From assembly GCA_029339505.1 (NCBI GenBank), contig JAQISU010000134.1, positions 1,724,001-1,788,000 of the forward strand: a stretch of DNA of 64,000 bases, written 5' to 3'. Under the pieces are notes generated by a model. It did no database searches. It saw nothing but the letters and a program-made list of their open reading frames with translations, and had not been told where the DNA came from. Below are positions 26,324-38,503 of the stretch, piece after piece. Both the position numbers and the translations under genes were made by a program. This stretch comes from Unio delphinus. Taxonomy: Eukaryota; Mollusca; Bivalvia; Unionida; Unionidae. The stretch's first letter is position 1, and every line of letters starts with the position of its first letter.

Positions 26324-26335
26324 TTATTATTAGTG
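25440..26335 (+). mobile_element. CR1-like LINE 3' end carrying a nested SINE A
   Basis: A short RT remnant (VDDTIQGVKRYISDPES region at about 25490-25540) is followed by the CR1 C-terminal motif. That motif is interrupted at 25671 by a SINE and resumes at 25939 (QRSFAYQGPATCYELPTEL). The element closes with an (ATT)n tail at 26263-26331. The piece of RT between them is deleted relative to the copy at 38504. Confidence 0.85.
25671..25925 (+). mobile_element. SINE family A with 13-bp target duplication
   Basis: The tRNA-like head has an A box (GTGGCCGAGTGGATTAAAGC) and B box (GGGTTCGAGTCTC), with a long-variable-arm layout like Leu/Ser tRNA. It ends with ACGTTAAACCCTAAAACAAC. A target duplication ACACTTATTATTC is present at 25658-25670 and 25926-25938. 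The host sequence is the CR1-like LINE, so the SINE came later. Confidence 0.92.
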
Positions 26336-26339
26336 GGTT

Positions 26340-29300
26340 CATATTATATTTAATATTTTGTCGCTTCTTCATTAGAGATCTTCCTCCTTTTCGACTCAGC
26401 TGCTTTTACCACCAACCAACACTTTTTTTTTGTCTTATGCTCGAAAAAGTTACCAACCAAACGACATTATAGTGTCCCATTGTTCAGTTCGAGCTATACA
26501 TCCAACCATACAACACTTTAGGGTTCTCGTTTTCGTCTTGGACACTGCAACCCATTACAAACTCTATAGGAGAAACTTTCCTTCCGAAGTTCTTGGCTTT
26601 AATGGCATCCTTAACACATTGTTGACTCATGTCGAGTAAGCGACTTTCCCAAGGACATATCGACGTATCAGAATCTCCCCCTAACTCGATGATAAGAATA
26701 TAATAGCATACTCATTTTTAAAATGATTGTATTAGTCGTCATATTGGAAGGCAGCCGATCGACTTTACCATTATATAGCGGATTTGGACTTAAACAAAAC
26801 CTATATACAAGAAAACAGCAACGAAAAGACAATTTTTATTAAACGTACATAATAAAATTGTGGAAACTGCTTTTCTCTTGGTTTTAGGATTATTTGCTTA
26901 AGGTACTGAATTGGATCCAGTATGACTTGCTGTAAACCGGAAATGTAGGTTTACTGACATCCTACCAGCTGCCGGTGTAGTAATTTGAAAACAGGTATAT
27001 GTTACACTTAATGCCAGCTGAAGGGTTTGAAAGTCGTGTTCTCTTGGCTACAGGTTACACGCTATGCTTTATCGGTGCGCAGCAAATGATATAGCATATA
27101 GTCATTACATTTAATAAAGGCGTTATCTGCAGTTATCAGTCCCAAAAAATGAATAATGAAAATTCTTAACTTCACTCTTGAACTTGCAAAACAAAGTCAC
27201 ATGTTCGAGGATCATCGTCATACTAAAATGTGCATAAATTCCATCATATAGAAACATCGCCGTATATTTTGAGGTATTATAATGTAGCGAGGAGAGCATT
27301 TTAGGTCTGCCGTTTGCTTACCAAAGTGATCCTCATGTATTTAGAACTGTCCAACACAAGACATATTGGCAAGAAAATCATTTAGGATGGCTTTGCAAAA
27401 GAAGAAGAGGAAGAAAATGGCTAATGGTGAAGCGGAAGAAGTAATGTTTCAATCAACGTATCCGTCTTTTACATACTTCTGTCTCTTAAATGATCAATCT
27501 CTGCTCGCAGATACAAAGCGTCACGAAACAAGTCAGTTTAAATTGTGTTTGTGGAGCCACGATAACCCAATGGAACTCGTAACCCAAGAGTGCCGGGTTC
27601 GATACGTTTCCAGACGAGCCCATTGCTAATGCGTCGGTGTATCCTTGGGAAAGACATATAAACCCCATTTCTTCACTATAATATAGCTAGCAATGCGTTT
27701 AAATGTGTTAACCCCATCAAAAACAAACTAAAGAATGCCCGTGATATAAAGTTGTCTTTCGTGAATTTTACACAACCAAGTATGGCTTAACACTCAAACT
27801 CTTAGCATTTATAATAGTTAGGTAAAAATAACAGTTCTTTTTATTGCCTCAAAAGCCTATGTTCAAAGGTCAAGATTTGGAAGAAAAGGATGGAAGACAC
27901 TTCTGTCATTTTACTCAGTTATCCTGTTTTCATGACTGTCTCGTTTACAGACAGGTACACTGGAGCTAATGAAAACATTTGTACATTTCATTTACAAGTG
28001 ATTGCCCACAGCTACTAACGAATAAATCGGTGCTTATTAGATTTGTGGGATGATTAACGTGGATTAGTCATGGACCTAGAATACAAAGCTGTGCCGATAA
28101 CCTATCAAAATGAGTTCCACTTGTTAACTTTGGCATAAACAGCCATCAATGGCAGTATATTGTTTGTTATGTCTAGAAAATATCCGCTGTGCCATAAAGA
28201 AAACAAGAAAAAGTCCTGTAAAGAGTCTCGTTCATACATTAGCTACGTACTGTTACGTCACACCATGTATCTGATTTACCATTTCAGTTACTAGTAATTT
28301 ACATAAGTTCAAGTAGTGCACACAAGAAGAAAAAAGCAGACGAAACAAGCGAGTGAATTGACCGAGTCAAATATTTTTTTTAAAATTTAATATGAGTGAT
28401 ACCAGTAGCTGAGCACTAACGAACAGTTGCATTCCATTCTCAGATCCGCTTAAATTATTTAATTAGCTTCTTCGTTATGTTTGGGTTGGCAGATACGTTT
28501 AAGGTCGTATCAGAAGCAAATGTATACTGCCCGTTAACAGCCTGACATTTTCATTGCTCGAGTTATCCGTTCGCAGTTTCACATTATCATTACACGTGTC
28601 GTTCGTTAACAGCTTGACATCACCATTACTCGAGTTGTCCGTTAAGGTATAACAGAATCAATTGCGCAAGTCCAGGTGGGAGGAGCTTAAGGTGTAGGGA
28701 ACCTTGCATTCAGAAATAAACAAGAACACTAGCTATGATTTGTGGATTATGTGTGAGTTGTGCTTTCTGTTAGGCTTTAAAATAAAGTTTAGCCTCTTGG
28801 CAACATGTGAATTTTTGTTAATTCCTATATAGATCATATTTTTTTTTTTTTTGTATGATTGTTAGAAAATGTGATACACATGACTGAAAATAAGTATGTT
28901 GCGACTAGATAACTCATACCCCTGTCTAGTTCCTGCAGAGTTATCTATATTATATGCAATGGAATACTTGGTTCTGTAATCGTCAAATTGACAGTCTAAC
29001 ATTGTTCTTTATGACAGTGTGTGACATGCATGCTGAAATAGGATAGAAAGTATATTTATTTCACAAAACATTAGCATTGAGGTCTATGGAAAAACAATTA
29101 GTACCGTGATACCTTAACAGCTTGACATTATCATTGCTTGAGTCGTCCGTTGTAGCTCAAATCAATTTAGTTGATTTCATAAGCTAAACAAAACATAATG
29201 CTATTAATCCGAGTCGGTAAAACGCGTTCATTTTGGGTTTCTCACAGTTTACAAGTCTTGTAAGAATGTCACAACAGCTAGAATGTAGACTTTTCTCCTC

Positions 29301-30349
29301 TTCTTGACGTTTTCTACGAACGAATAGTCTGAATAATTAAAATTGTCTCAGAGGTCATCATAATTAACAGTCATTATTATCACAGATCATCAAAATCAAT
29401 AGATTAACGAGTCAAACTTAACACAGAGGTCAACATAATCAAAAGATCAAGTAATCACATCTGTGACAGCCGTCAACACAATCAAAAGCTTGAGTAGTCA
29501 AGTCTGTCACGCACATAATCAAAGGCTTGTGTAGTCAAATCTGTCACAGATGTCAACAGAATCAAAAGCTTAAGTAGTCAAAACTGTCACAGTAGTTAAG
29601 AGAAAAATATTAGTCACAGAGGTAAAATAAATCAATAGTGTTTACAGTCATAACAATCACTGGGGTTAGCAAAATGACAAGCTTTAGTAGTCAAATCTGT
29701 TACAGAAGTCAATAGAATCAGTAGTATGAACAGTCATAACTACCACATAAGTTAGGAGAATCAAAACTTTAGTAGTCAAATATGTCACAAACGTCAACAG
29801 AACCAAAAGTTTGGGTAGTCAAATCTGTCACAGAGGTAATTTGTTTAGATAGTTTGAATAGTTATGCCTATCACAGAGGTCAATAGAATAGAATGCTTGA
29901 GTAGTAAAAAGTCACATACGTCAACATAATAAAACGCTCAAGTAGTCACATCCTTCACAGAGTTAAAAAAAATCACTGTTCTGAATAGTCAAAACTCTTA
30001 CAGAGGTAACATTTGGACGTTAATAGTGTTGTCAGCAATTTTTCGAATTAATGTTCAAGTATTAAAAGCATTCACCTTAACGCATTAATGGGCTGAATCA
30101 GTTTTCTGGATGACCCTCAATTGAGGTCACACATCTTTAAATTAGAGCAAGTGGTGGCTGTCTGCAGAAATTTGCCAAGAAGTGTTCTCTCGTTTCTCTT
30201 TTCCTTGTTTTGTATGATTTGTGGATTATGTTCTTTTTTTTTTTTACTTGCAGTCGTTTATGAAATATTTCATCAGCGATGTTGTCTCTTTTGTTTTTTA
30301 TTTTTATTTCCAAACCGTAACTAATGATTGTATTTTCCATTTATTCTAG
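26340..30349. other. Gene-free stretch with degenerate repeats
   Basis: A tRNA-like SINE remnant is possible at 27545-27700 (B-box GGGTTCGATAC, then TCCTTGGGAAAGACA). A ~43-bp degenerate unit (AACAGCYTGACATYA...CTCGAGTTRTCCGTT) occurs at 28535-28650, with one more copy at 29115. From 29330 to 29990 a degenerate ~45-50 bp unit (AGTAGTCAAATCTGTCACAG, then GTCAACAGAATCAAAAGCTT) repeats about 14 times. I find no convincing coding region before the exon at 30414. Confidence 0.6.
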
Positions 30350-30413
30350 AGTTTTAAAAACTGTACTTGTCCCCTACTGGTGCCCTAACATTCATTCACT
30401 GCTTGTTCCACTG

Positions 30414-30692
30414 ATGATGTCACATGGGCCAAGGAAACGGAGTAATTGGAAGTACTCCCCTCTTGATTCCCGTCATCTCAGTAAGTTAAGCGTCCGTATG
30501 TCCTACACTCTCTTGTGTCTTCTAACGGTGATATTGGTTCTGGTGTCATTATTATATTTGAAAGTTGACTCGCTGGGACACCAATGCCTGCTGTTGAAAA
30601 TGTCGTGCATTCAGAGTGGACAAAATCTACACAACTCGACGCCAGCAAGAACATTCCTGTGGAATGACACCAGGTTGGATATCCTTCACATG
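30414..30692 (+). CDS. Carbohydrate sulfotransferase (CHST15-like), N-terminal exon
   Basis: Encodes the start of a type II Golgi-membrane protein. A basic cytoplasmic tail (MMSHGPRKRSNWKY) is followed by one transmembrane helix (about residues 29-47, TLLCLLTVILVLVSLLYLK) and a lumenal stem with an N-glycosylation site (NST) near residue 70. I chose the ATG at 30414 because the frame is open from there and the tail/TM order fits the family; ATG 30417 is equally possible. An acceptor-like TTTATTCTAG at 30340-30349 means 5' UTR could be spliced in. The exon ends at ATG|GCAAGT, a GC-type donor, in phase 0. That matches the phase of the next recognised exon at 37052, although intervening exons cannot be excluded. 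Confidence 0.6.
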
Positions 30693-30924
30693 GCAAGTAC
30701 CTTACGTTTATATTATTGTCTTATCTTTGATTATTATATTTTATTGTAATCGCAATTCATATTTCTAATGCCCACCCACCCCTGTCAAAAATATAGCAGG
30801 AGCATGTAGCGTTAGGCTTCTCTGTCTAACCACATATCAAGAAATTCGTGTGCAGCTACTTCCAGAATCATTTCTTGGAGTGTTTTGAAATTTGACTGAA
30901 TGTGCGTGATTTAGCAATGTCAAA

Positions 30925-31216
30925 TTTTAACGTAGCTTTAAACAAAATTAGTCATATCGCTACGATATCCAGTGTGGTAGTTTTTAGTGATGCCCACCAC
31001 TGATGCATCATGCCGCAGATATGTATGATCATATCCTACCAAATCACATTATACTGACACCAGACCGACCAGTCCTAACAACCTGTTAAAGCTGAGTCAC
31101 AAGTCAGGCAGCTGTCAGTACCATTTTTAAAAGACTTTGATATCACTCGGCCGGGGTTTGAATTAGGGACCTTCCGCATCCGAGGGGGACGCTCTAACCG
31201 CTTAGGCCACAGGAGT
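30925..31216 (-). mobile_element. SINE family B, minus-strand copy (intronic)
   Basis: Reverse complement of the family-B body (TGACACCAGACCGACCAGTC, CAGGCAGCTGTCAGTACC) ends with the inverted boxes: GGGGTTTGAATTAGGGAC and CGCTCTAACCGCTTAGGCC. Lies in the sulfotransferase intron. Confidence 0.85.
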
Positions 31217-31413
31217 AACAAAACTTGGCAGTAATTATTACAATGGGGTTAATGTGGCCATATCATCCAGTCATCCCGCGCTGATGAATATTTATGGAGT
31301 TTTGCCAACGTGAAATCAATGTCTTTTTGCACGTTTCATTCATATATGCATATATACATTCTACCAGAATTATTTGTCTTTTATACTTCACCGCTCATGT
31401 AATCAACGCGGTA

Positions 31414-31416
<3 letters not shown>

Positions 31417-31451
<35 letters not shown>
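31417..31451. repeat. (TG)n microsatellite
   Basis: About 17 dinucleotide units. Confidence 0.93.
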
Positions 31452-31604
31452 AAATCTTAACCTGCTTATTTAAGCAAAACTGCATGTAGGACATCACTGA
31501 CCCGCTCATGTAGGCCGGGGGTGGGTTTACAGATCCTTGGCTCACTGATGTAAGTAGGAAATGGGGTAGTGGAGTGTAACGTGGGTGCGCTGGCGGGTGA
31601 TCAA

Positions 31605-33355
31605 AGTGTTATTAAGACAATATTGCACAAGGCCTGGTCAGAGGTATTGCGCAACTTGGAAACAACACTTGAAGACCGCCTCCCACTAATTGGCGTTATC
31701 TAGGAGATGATCGCTACGGTGTGATATGCCCGGTCAGTGAGTATAGTAATCTGAGATGGTACTTTGAACAAGACAATACACGAGCCCCCGTAAAGATAAA
31801 ATATGAATTTAATCAAAAATACAATTAAGAAAAGAATGACACTGTGAATTACACTTTCTCTCTTTCTGAATACAATTAGTTCAGAAAAATACAAATATTG
31901 AAGCTTTAAAATAATGGATACATTCAAAGAATCCAAACACTAATGAAAATAAATGAAGTTAGCCGTTAATACTGATAGTAAATTTCATCAAGGAATCGAA
32001 TGTTCATTTAACATTGGACTGTTGAATGATTCAACATGACCTTTTCGTTGACTGGTTTTTCTTTCTTTCCCCTGCGTGCGTCCGTCTCCAGCTTGCCCTT
32101 TAATTGAACGGGAATTCCACACTCTGACTTCTTATTTCTTTCCTTTTGTCTTCTCACTGGTTTTCACTCTTGCCCAAAATAAACTATTGCCGTTGACTTC
32201 TCGCTGATTCTCACTCTTGCCAAAGTAAACTATTTTTCCTTGTAAAAGAAAAGGGTAAAACGCCCTAAGTATCTCGCTACTTTCAGAATTGCGATTGTTC
32301 GTCCGTCTTCATGTTCGAACAATCAGATCTTACTATCAGTGTTATCATTCATACGGCTAACAATTTCTATACATGTTTTCAGATCAATAGAGCTATACTG
32401 TTAATTATCGACATCAGAATTCGGGAAAGTCATATATTCCCGTAAATCATTACGTAAAGTGAGGCAATATAACATAACACACAATTCATATTTACTTAAT
32501 ATGATAAATTCAAATTAATGTAACCTTTCCAATCATACATGTACACGGCGGGTTTTCTACACCACCCATTTGCCTAACTAAGTAATAAGGTAAAAGATGC
32601 TAATTCAGAATTCAAAATACATTATTAAATCACTGCAAACCGACTATCCATACAAAATATGAACACGTCATGCATCTGTAACAAAGAAACATATCCAAGT
32701 ACGTTATTAAATCAATGTAATACGGAACTGTTTGTAGCGTAGAATCGATACATTATTCATCTAAGACAAAGATAAACAGCATATACATTACATCATAATA
32801 AAGGTGAATTTGAGCTAAATACCTTTTTTGTGTTTTTGGCGTCTTACAATCGTTCCACATTCAGTTTAACTGGAACCCAATTTTACGAACGTCTTTCTTT
32901 CAAAGACGTACGGAGTCTTCTCCGGGATTGGAATCAATTATTCTGACCGTCTCTTGCAGACGTCTTGCTAGACTGCCTAACATCGTTTGATACGAACTAT
33001 ATATTTCCCGATTCTGGGTTTCGACCCAACCCTCTGTCCTGTACATTTGACCAATCGGCATAAACGCTATTCTTACTGACCTTATGGAAACCGTCTCTCA
33101 CGATGTCAAAAATGCCACTTAGGATCGAGATGTCACATTATCGTTTGTCTTAATCATTTTTGAAAGCTCTACGTCAGTATTCCCATAATTTTACGTGTCA
33201 ATACTCAGTCCGTTTTCACTTTAATTATTGTACCAAGCCTGACCAGGTTTAAGAAAACATTTTTCCCGTTCCAAACTCTGCCCCAAGACAGTCGATTGTC
33301 GGCTAGCCTACGAATTAATTACTGGATGTCACCGACGAAAAATTTGGCACTTGAC
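31605..33355. mobile_element. Second copy of the 1.15-kb repeat, with a ~580-bp insertion
   Basis: Matches 23690-24845 from AATATTGCACAAGGCCTGGT through ACGAGCCCCCGTAAAGATAA to AAAAATTTGGCACTTGACA. The insertion occupies about 32246-32825, between AAACTATTTTTCCTTG and GGCGTCTTACAATCGTTCC, which are nearly adjacent in the other copy. The ~160-bp direct repeats flanking the first copy are not present here, so they are not intrinsic to the core. Confidence 0.8.
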
Positions 33356-33416
33356 ATGGAGCTTTGGCCCGCTCATTTTAAATAATGCTGGCATGGGGAA
33401 TCCGTGATAATAGGGA

Positions 33417-33463
<47 letters not shown>

Positions 33464-34154
33464 CAGAATGTCGTCAGTTGTGTTCTTAGGACGTCAATTG
33501 AGATTGAGTTTCTTTATCTTCAACTCTTTCCATTAAAGATGAAAGACAATTAATTCCGTATGCTTGCTTCCTTCCTTTCTCAAATGTGCATGCAGAGTTT
33601 AGCTTGGGGACTAGAGGACAAAAACAGATGAAAGATGATTTTTTTTTCAGTTTCATTTCTTTTCTAAAATGTGGATACAAAGTTACCTTTAGAGACTCAG
33701 ATTGTTCGATTTGATAATAATAACCAGCATGACCGTCTACGAAGGACACACAAGTAATCTATTTAAGCTTTTTCCTCTTTGGCCATTAGATTGGAAACCC
33801 TAGATTTTACCGACCTTATACGCTTGTCAAATTCATACTTAAAATAATCGTACTGTTTATTTCACGTATCATCAACAGTTATATTTATTGCAAAGAAAGG
33901 GTTTTGTTGCTTTATTAAAAATGAAATGCCTGTCATGCAAATAATATACAATACAGGTGCTTTTCCATTTTTCTTTTATAGAAACTTAAAGCTTTGTATT
34001 TAGAGCAAGCAATGCAATTGCTGTATCTTCAAATATTTGAGTGTAATTGAACACTTTCTGATTTCGTTACAATCTGTATTATTAAATAGCACATTGTTAT
34101 TCTTCATCTGCCTTTCAAAGCACAACAACACAATAAAGGTAGCAAAGGATAACA
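33356..34154. repeat. (TC)n microsatellite in gene-free DNA
   Basis: (TC)n at 33419-33461. The 87-codon minus frame (33486-33749) shows no motif and lies in the sulfotransferase intron. Confidence 0.6.
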
Positions 34155-34632
34155 AACATAGTTGAATGTACAATACGTAGATGTTAAATATTGAATACTG
34201 TACAATACGTAGATGTTAAATATTGAATGTACAATACGTAGATGTTAAATATTGAATGTACAATACGTAGATGTTGAATATTGAATGTACAATACGTAGA
34301 TGTTAAATATTGAATACTGTACAATACGTAGATGTTAAATATTGAATGTACAATACGTAGATGTTAAATATTGAATACTGTACAATACGTAGATGTTAAA
34401 TATTGAATGTACAATACGTAGATGTTAAATATTGAATACTGTACAATACGTAGATGTTAAATATTGAATACTGTACAATACGTAGATGTTAAATATTGAA
34501 TGTACAATACGTAGATCTTAAATATTGAATACTGTACAATACGTAGATGTTAAATATTGAATGTACAATACGTAGATGTTAAATATTGAATACTGTACAA
34601 TACGTAGATGTTAAATATTGAATACTGTATAA
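34155..34632. repeat. 29/32-bp minisatellite, ~16 copies
   Basis: Unit TACAATACGTAGATGTTAAA plus TATTGAA, with or without an extra CTG, gives two length variants that are interspersed in an irregular order. Confidence 0.93.
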
Positions 34633-34954
34633 GCCTTTGAATCGTATTTTGTTATCGTTTTTAGTAATTTAAACGCTTTTGAAGAAATGAATGTGATACA
34701 AAATTTTCAAAGCATACTATTTTTGAAGCACAGAGATGTCAAATTTTGCGCGTCTTAGTTTACGGCTTTGGTAAATATTACATTAAATATGACTTCCGGT
34801 TGTTAAGTCAAAAAACTTCGACTCGCTGAATTGAATTTCTACATTCTAGATTTAGCTCTGTTTATGGTTTTATACCTTTTGCGCACTGTTTAAACTGTAA
34901 AAGCACTCCTATATGTACACAAAATGTCTGATAGATGTTGTATTCTTCTTGAAT

Positions 34955-34956
<2 letters not shown>

Positions 34957-35010
<54 letters not shown>

Positions 35011-35023
35011 TCTCTCTCTCTCT
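34957..35023. repeat. (TC)n microsatellite
   Basis: CT repeat with one CTCACTCT interruption. Confidence 0.95.
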
Positions 35024-35034
35024 GATATGGCTCT

Positions 35035-35338
35035 TTCAACATAGTTTTAACACTATTGGGCATATGATGCCATATCGCTACGACGTCTGCAGTGTGGCAG
35101 TTCCTAGTCAGGTATATGGGGGCCCCGAGTGGCCAAGTGGTCTAAAGCGCTGTCCGTTACGGATCACTGCCATCTCACCTCTGTCTGTGTTGTTTTCGAG
35201 TCTAAGATTCGGCTAATGTAGTTATGTGAGAAAGCTTGCCAATAGCTTCTCGTGGGTCGGTGGTTCTTTCCGGGGGTTTCCGGGTTCTTCCTCCACCATT
35301 AATAGTGACTGCCATGTATAGCCTATATTGTGCTGCGT
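35035..35338. mobile_element. SINE B fragment (minus) abutting SINE A (plus)
   Basis: 35035-35105 matches the inverted end of SINE B (CATATCGCTACGACGTCTGC, AGTGTGGCAGTT). SINE A follows directly at 35113-35338, with A box GTGGCCAAGTGGTCTAAAGC, body CTTCTCGTGGGTCGGTGGTT and tail GCCTATATTGTGCTG. Confidence 0.85.
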
Positions 35339-35499
35339 CTAATACTCTGCTTGTCGGCCGGTCAGTCGGTGCCATGCAAATTGAGATTTAGCGAAGTCCT
35401 CTTACTGCAGGCTCTGAATGATAACTTCTAGATTCGTTTTTCATTAGTGTAGCATTGTATCATGATCGGCCTATTTAATAAATCTTGTGTTCGGCAGCT

Positions 35500-35645
35500 T
35501 CGGTTTATCTCTCGGTTTCGGTTTCGGCCGAAGGTGTAGGTAAACTTTCCGTTTTGGCTTCGGTTTCGGTCAAAAATCAATTTTTAACTTTCGGTCTGGT
35601 TTCGTTTTCGGCCGAAACCAGAAATTTAGTTTCGGTCGGCCTCTA
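35500..35645. repeat. GGTTTCGG-rich inverted/direct repeat cluster
   Basis: At least six copies of (C/T)GGTTTCGG or TTTCGG(C/T), with inverted partners CCGAAAC and GGCCGAA interspersed. Several small palindromes (TTTCGGCCGAAA) can form. It is CpG-rich against an AT-rich background. No gene assigned. Confidence 0.7.
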
Positions 35646-37051
35646 CCTACATGCAATACCTTGACGCTGATATTTATGTTTTGAATGTCTAAACACACAC
35701 ACAAAAAATTAAAAAATAAAAAAATCAGCATGATGTCGTTCTTGTAGGAATAGCCCGAATCTGTGAAATGAGGTGGCATCGAACCGGCGTGCTGACTACA
35801 AATTTGTACGCTGACAACTACAATCGGGTAATTCTGCGCTACAAGATGTCATTTCTTTAAAAATTGGACCATGTGTTGTTTTTGGTCGAAATTCGAGTTT
35901 GTATCAAGAAAGAACTTTCGTCCTTTAATTAATGAAAGTGGTATTCATAAAGTGAACAAAAGATTCCACATTACTATTCTAAATACCTATGAAAATGTGA
36001 TTTATAAATGTCAACATGAAGACCCACTTAATCACCTTCTTGAACTTGTAACCCAGAAGAACTAATATTTCTCTTTTACAATCATTCAATTAAATATTTT
36101 ATTTAAAAGATAAAAATCTTTACCTTAGAAAATACTGCATCTTATCCAGGTTTCTATTTTGCAAGAATCTGTCTGACACGTACTTTATCGTCTGCTATCA
36201 ACTTGCCAGTTTTCAATGAAGTCCCAAATGTATAGTCTGTTTCTATATTCTGTCGGTTTTTTTCATAAACGAGATGTTTTGAACACATTACTTCGTAGTT
36301 GGTGTTGCCTTTCTACAAAATAACTGCTTAATTTAATCCAGTGTTGAACTTTCAGTCATTTTCTTACTTGATCGGTTTGATTTGCTTAATATCTCGTGCC
36401 TTTTAATGACATTGCTACATTTAAATTGTGTAAAACCAGATATAGCTCTGACCTAGTTCCTCCGCTTAAATGCAGACAGAAAGAGTCCAAAATAATGTGT
36501 TTTTTTTCCCATGTCCCGACGCGTTAACGTTTCATAGCCATGCAAAGAATAGGCCGACATTTCATGAGAACAGTAGTATCCCGTGTGACCAAAATTAGTA
36601 TAATTTTGAACAGAATGTTCTGGCGACAATTGCTGCTTTTCAAATGGTAAACGTTGCAGTATTTTATTTTCGTCAATCGGTCAAATTCAGTATGCTTTCT
36701 GCGAAATATTGGTGACGAAAACCTTCGATGGGCATAAAAGCCAGACAGCAGCGAATATATGCCCCCCACCCCCGGTCATAATCAGGTTTGAAATTGTAAA
36801 CCAATGAAGGAGCTAAGTTTTGTGCATCTTTTAGATCTCATTTAGTTTTTGGTTTTGAAATCGGTACAGGTGTACAAACAAATGAGGAGGTATATTAAGA
36901 CTACAGCTATGCACCTATTACACACCTTTCAAAAAATTTCGATTTCGCAGAGATGCATCTTGAATTCTGATAGGAATGTCTAAAGTGCGATTCAGAAAAC
37001 TGTGTGTTGACAGAGGATGACTAGTCTTTTGTTTTTTCATTGCTTTTTCAG
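35646..37051. other. Intronic sequence, no gene recognised
   Basis: Unique AT-rich sequence up to the acceptor at 37050-37051. Short open frames lack motifs. Confidence 0.5.
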
Positions 37052-37370
37052 GAAAAGTTTCATTTTGACTCTAGATTCAAAAATCCATGTTGGTTTGAAC
37101 CACTAATATCTCCAGACCCCTATCAGCGAAATATCTACAGTTCGTATTCTTCAGCTGTAAAGCGCTCGCTCAAACAAATGACATTATTGTGGCGGAAAAG
37201 ATTATCACACAATGTATCGTCGTCATACAGACTTCGTTGTTTGCCGTATTTCTACATTATTGGACAGCCAAAGAGTGGAAGTACGGATCTGTTCTGGCGA
37301 ATTTCCCGTCACCCGGACGTGGTAACTCCTCCAATCAAGGAATTTCACTGGTGGTCACGTCGCAGACAAG
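37052..37370 (+). CDS. CHST15-like sulfotransferase, PAPS-binding exon
   Basis: The exon is bounded by a strong acceptor (TTGCTTTTTCAG before 37052) and a donor (CAAG|GTAATA at 37371). It reads KNPCWFE, then a stem segment, then CLPYFYIIGQPKSGSTDLFW with the 5'-phosphosulfate-binding PKSGST loop, and RHPDVVTPPIKEFHWWSRRR. The loop and the KE-HWW phrase are typical of N-acetylgalactosamine 4-sulfate 6-O-sulfotransferase (CHST15) relatives, which transfer sulfate from PAPS to chondroitin-type chains in the Golgi. The frame enters in phase 0 and leaves in phase 1, fitting the next exon. The exact subfamily is inferred from motif wording. Confidence 0.82.
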
Positions 37371-37814
37371 GTAATATAACACCCAGAAGGCATATATAAA
37401 TTTTAAACTAACTCGTACATAAGTGCTGTAAATTGCGTTTACATTTCTCGTATGAAACTTGCAGTTTGAACAGTCAATTGTAGGGAGTTTCCAAGGGGAG
37501 CTAACAGTTAATTTTCATCCAATATCATTTAGCACAACATTCATGTAAAATACTATTCGTCTGTATTTATAATTTTTAATAGAGCCAGACCGCGGATAAA
37601 CAGTCTGCTTGGGTCGCAAAATATTCGGATATACTTGCTCTATTTTCAATCAAAGTCAACATACCGAACTAAAACATAAATGTTTTATTAAGCTCAGAAT
37701 TCTGCTATAGTTACATTTTTTGTATTTATCTTCCTTTAGAAATTGTAGACAATTTGAAGGGAGTCTGTTCGTTATTTTGTATTTGAAAACAATGTATGAT
37801 TCTTTCCTCTTCAG

Positions 37815-37946
37815 GTCGCCAAGTTGGCTACTCTGATCTCATACCAATAGAAGACTATATCGACATGTTTGATAAAGTAGCATTTCTTATAGAATCACGC
37901 AGCTCCTCCATGGGATCAACCTCACGTCCATTCCCTGTCATTACTG
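37815..37946 (+). CDS. CHST15-like sulfotransferase, next exon
   Basis: A 132-nt exon between acceptor CCTCTTCAG and donor ACTG|GTACGT. It continues the phase of the previous exon (split Gly codon) and reads RQVGYSDLIPIEDYIDMFD followed by KVAFLIESRSSS. The P-x-x-D/E-YIDxFD phrase follows the KEFHWW region in CHST15-type enzymes. The catalytic domain is incomplete here: the 3'-phosphate-binding region and C-terminus are not seen anywhere downstream in the window. The old Polinton starts 116 bp past the donor. Either the gene resumes beyond position 64000 across a >26-kb intron, or it is truncated. Confidence 0.8.
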
Positions 37947-38339
37947 GTACGTAAAAAGAAATTTCAGTTGAAAGATGTGTATGTGCTGAAAATGTTTCCC
38001 TTATTGCATGCTATTTGAGATATAAAAAAGTAGTAGTAGGGAGATACTAAAGTTTGACAACACGCAGCAGGGAGGGTGAACAGAACACTTTTTAGAGTAG
38101 TCCATTTCTAAAATTAAAGTTTCCTAGAAAAATGAACAGAACGTTCAACCGAGGTTTCTACAGGGTTAGCGCATTTTTGTCTTAATTTTTATATTTCAAA
38201 TTTGTATGCATCCTCGTTTACCGTCAACCAAATATTGTATCGAGACTTACACATCGTATTCGACTATGATGCAAATATATTTCTGCATGGGCAAATAATT
38301 TATTTTAATCGATGTCTTCGAAACATCTAGTTTGATGGA

Positions 38340-38503
38340 TGTTTCATATCCTACGAATATCAACTCCGTTAAATGCAACTAAACAAATTATACTTATCTG
38401 TGACTATTTTGAGTATCCGTGTATAACGTTGAGCACTATACTTAGTATCTATATTTGTATGCCTTACTCGGGAAAATGTTCGTTCTCGATTTGATTGTTT
38501 ATC
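38340..38503 (-). pseudogene. Packaging ATPase (old copy), C-terminal part
   Basis: On the plus strand ATCAACTCCGTTAAATGCAA and TGTATAACGTTGAG, then CTCGGGAAAATGTTC, align with 43608-43740 of the intact ATPase in the young element. The segment ends at a TTTATC that is repeated at 41746, the flanks of the LINE inserted between the two ATPase halves. Confidence 0.8.

Noticed and set aside
29330..29990. Possible CRISPR-like array (repeat with variable spacers)
   Set aside because: The units are degenerate throughout, not identical repeats with unique spacers, and the genome is eukaryotic.
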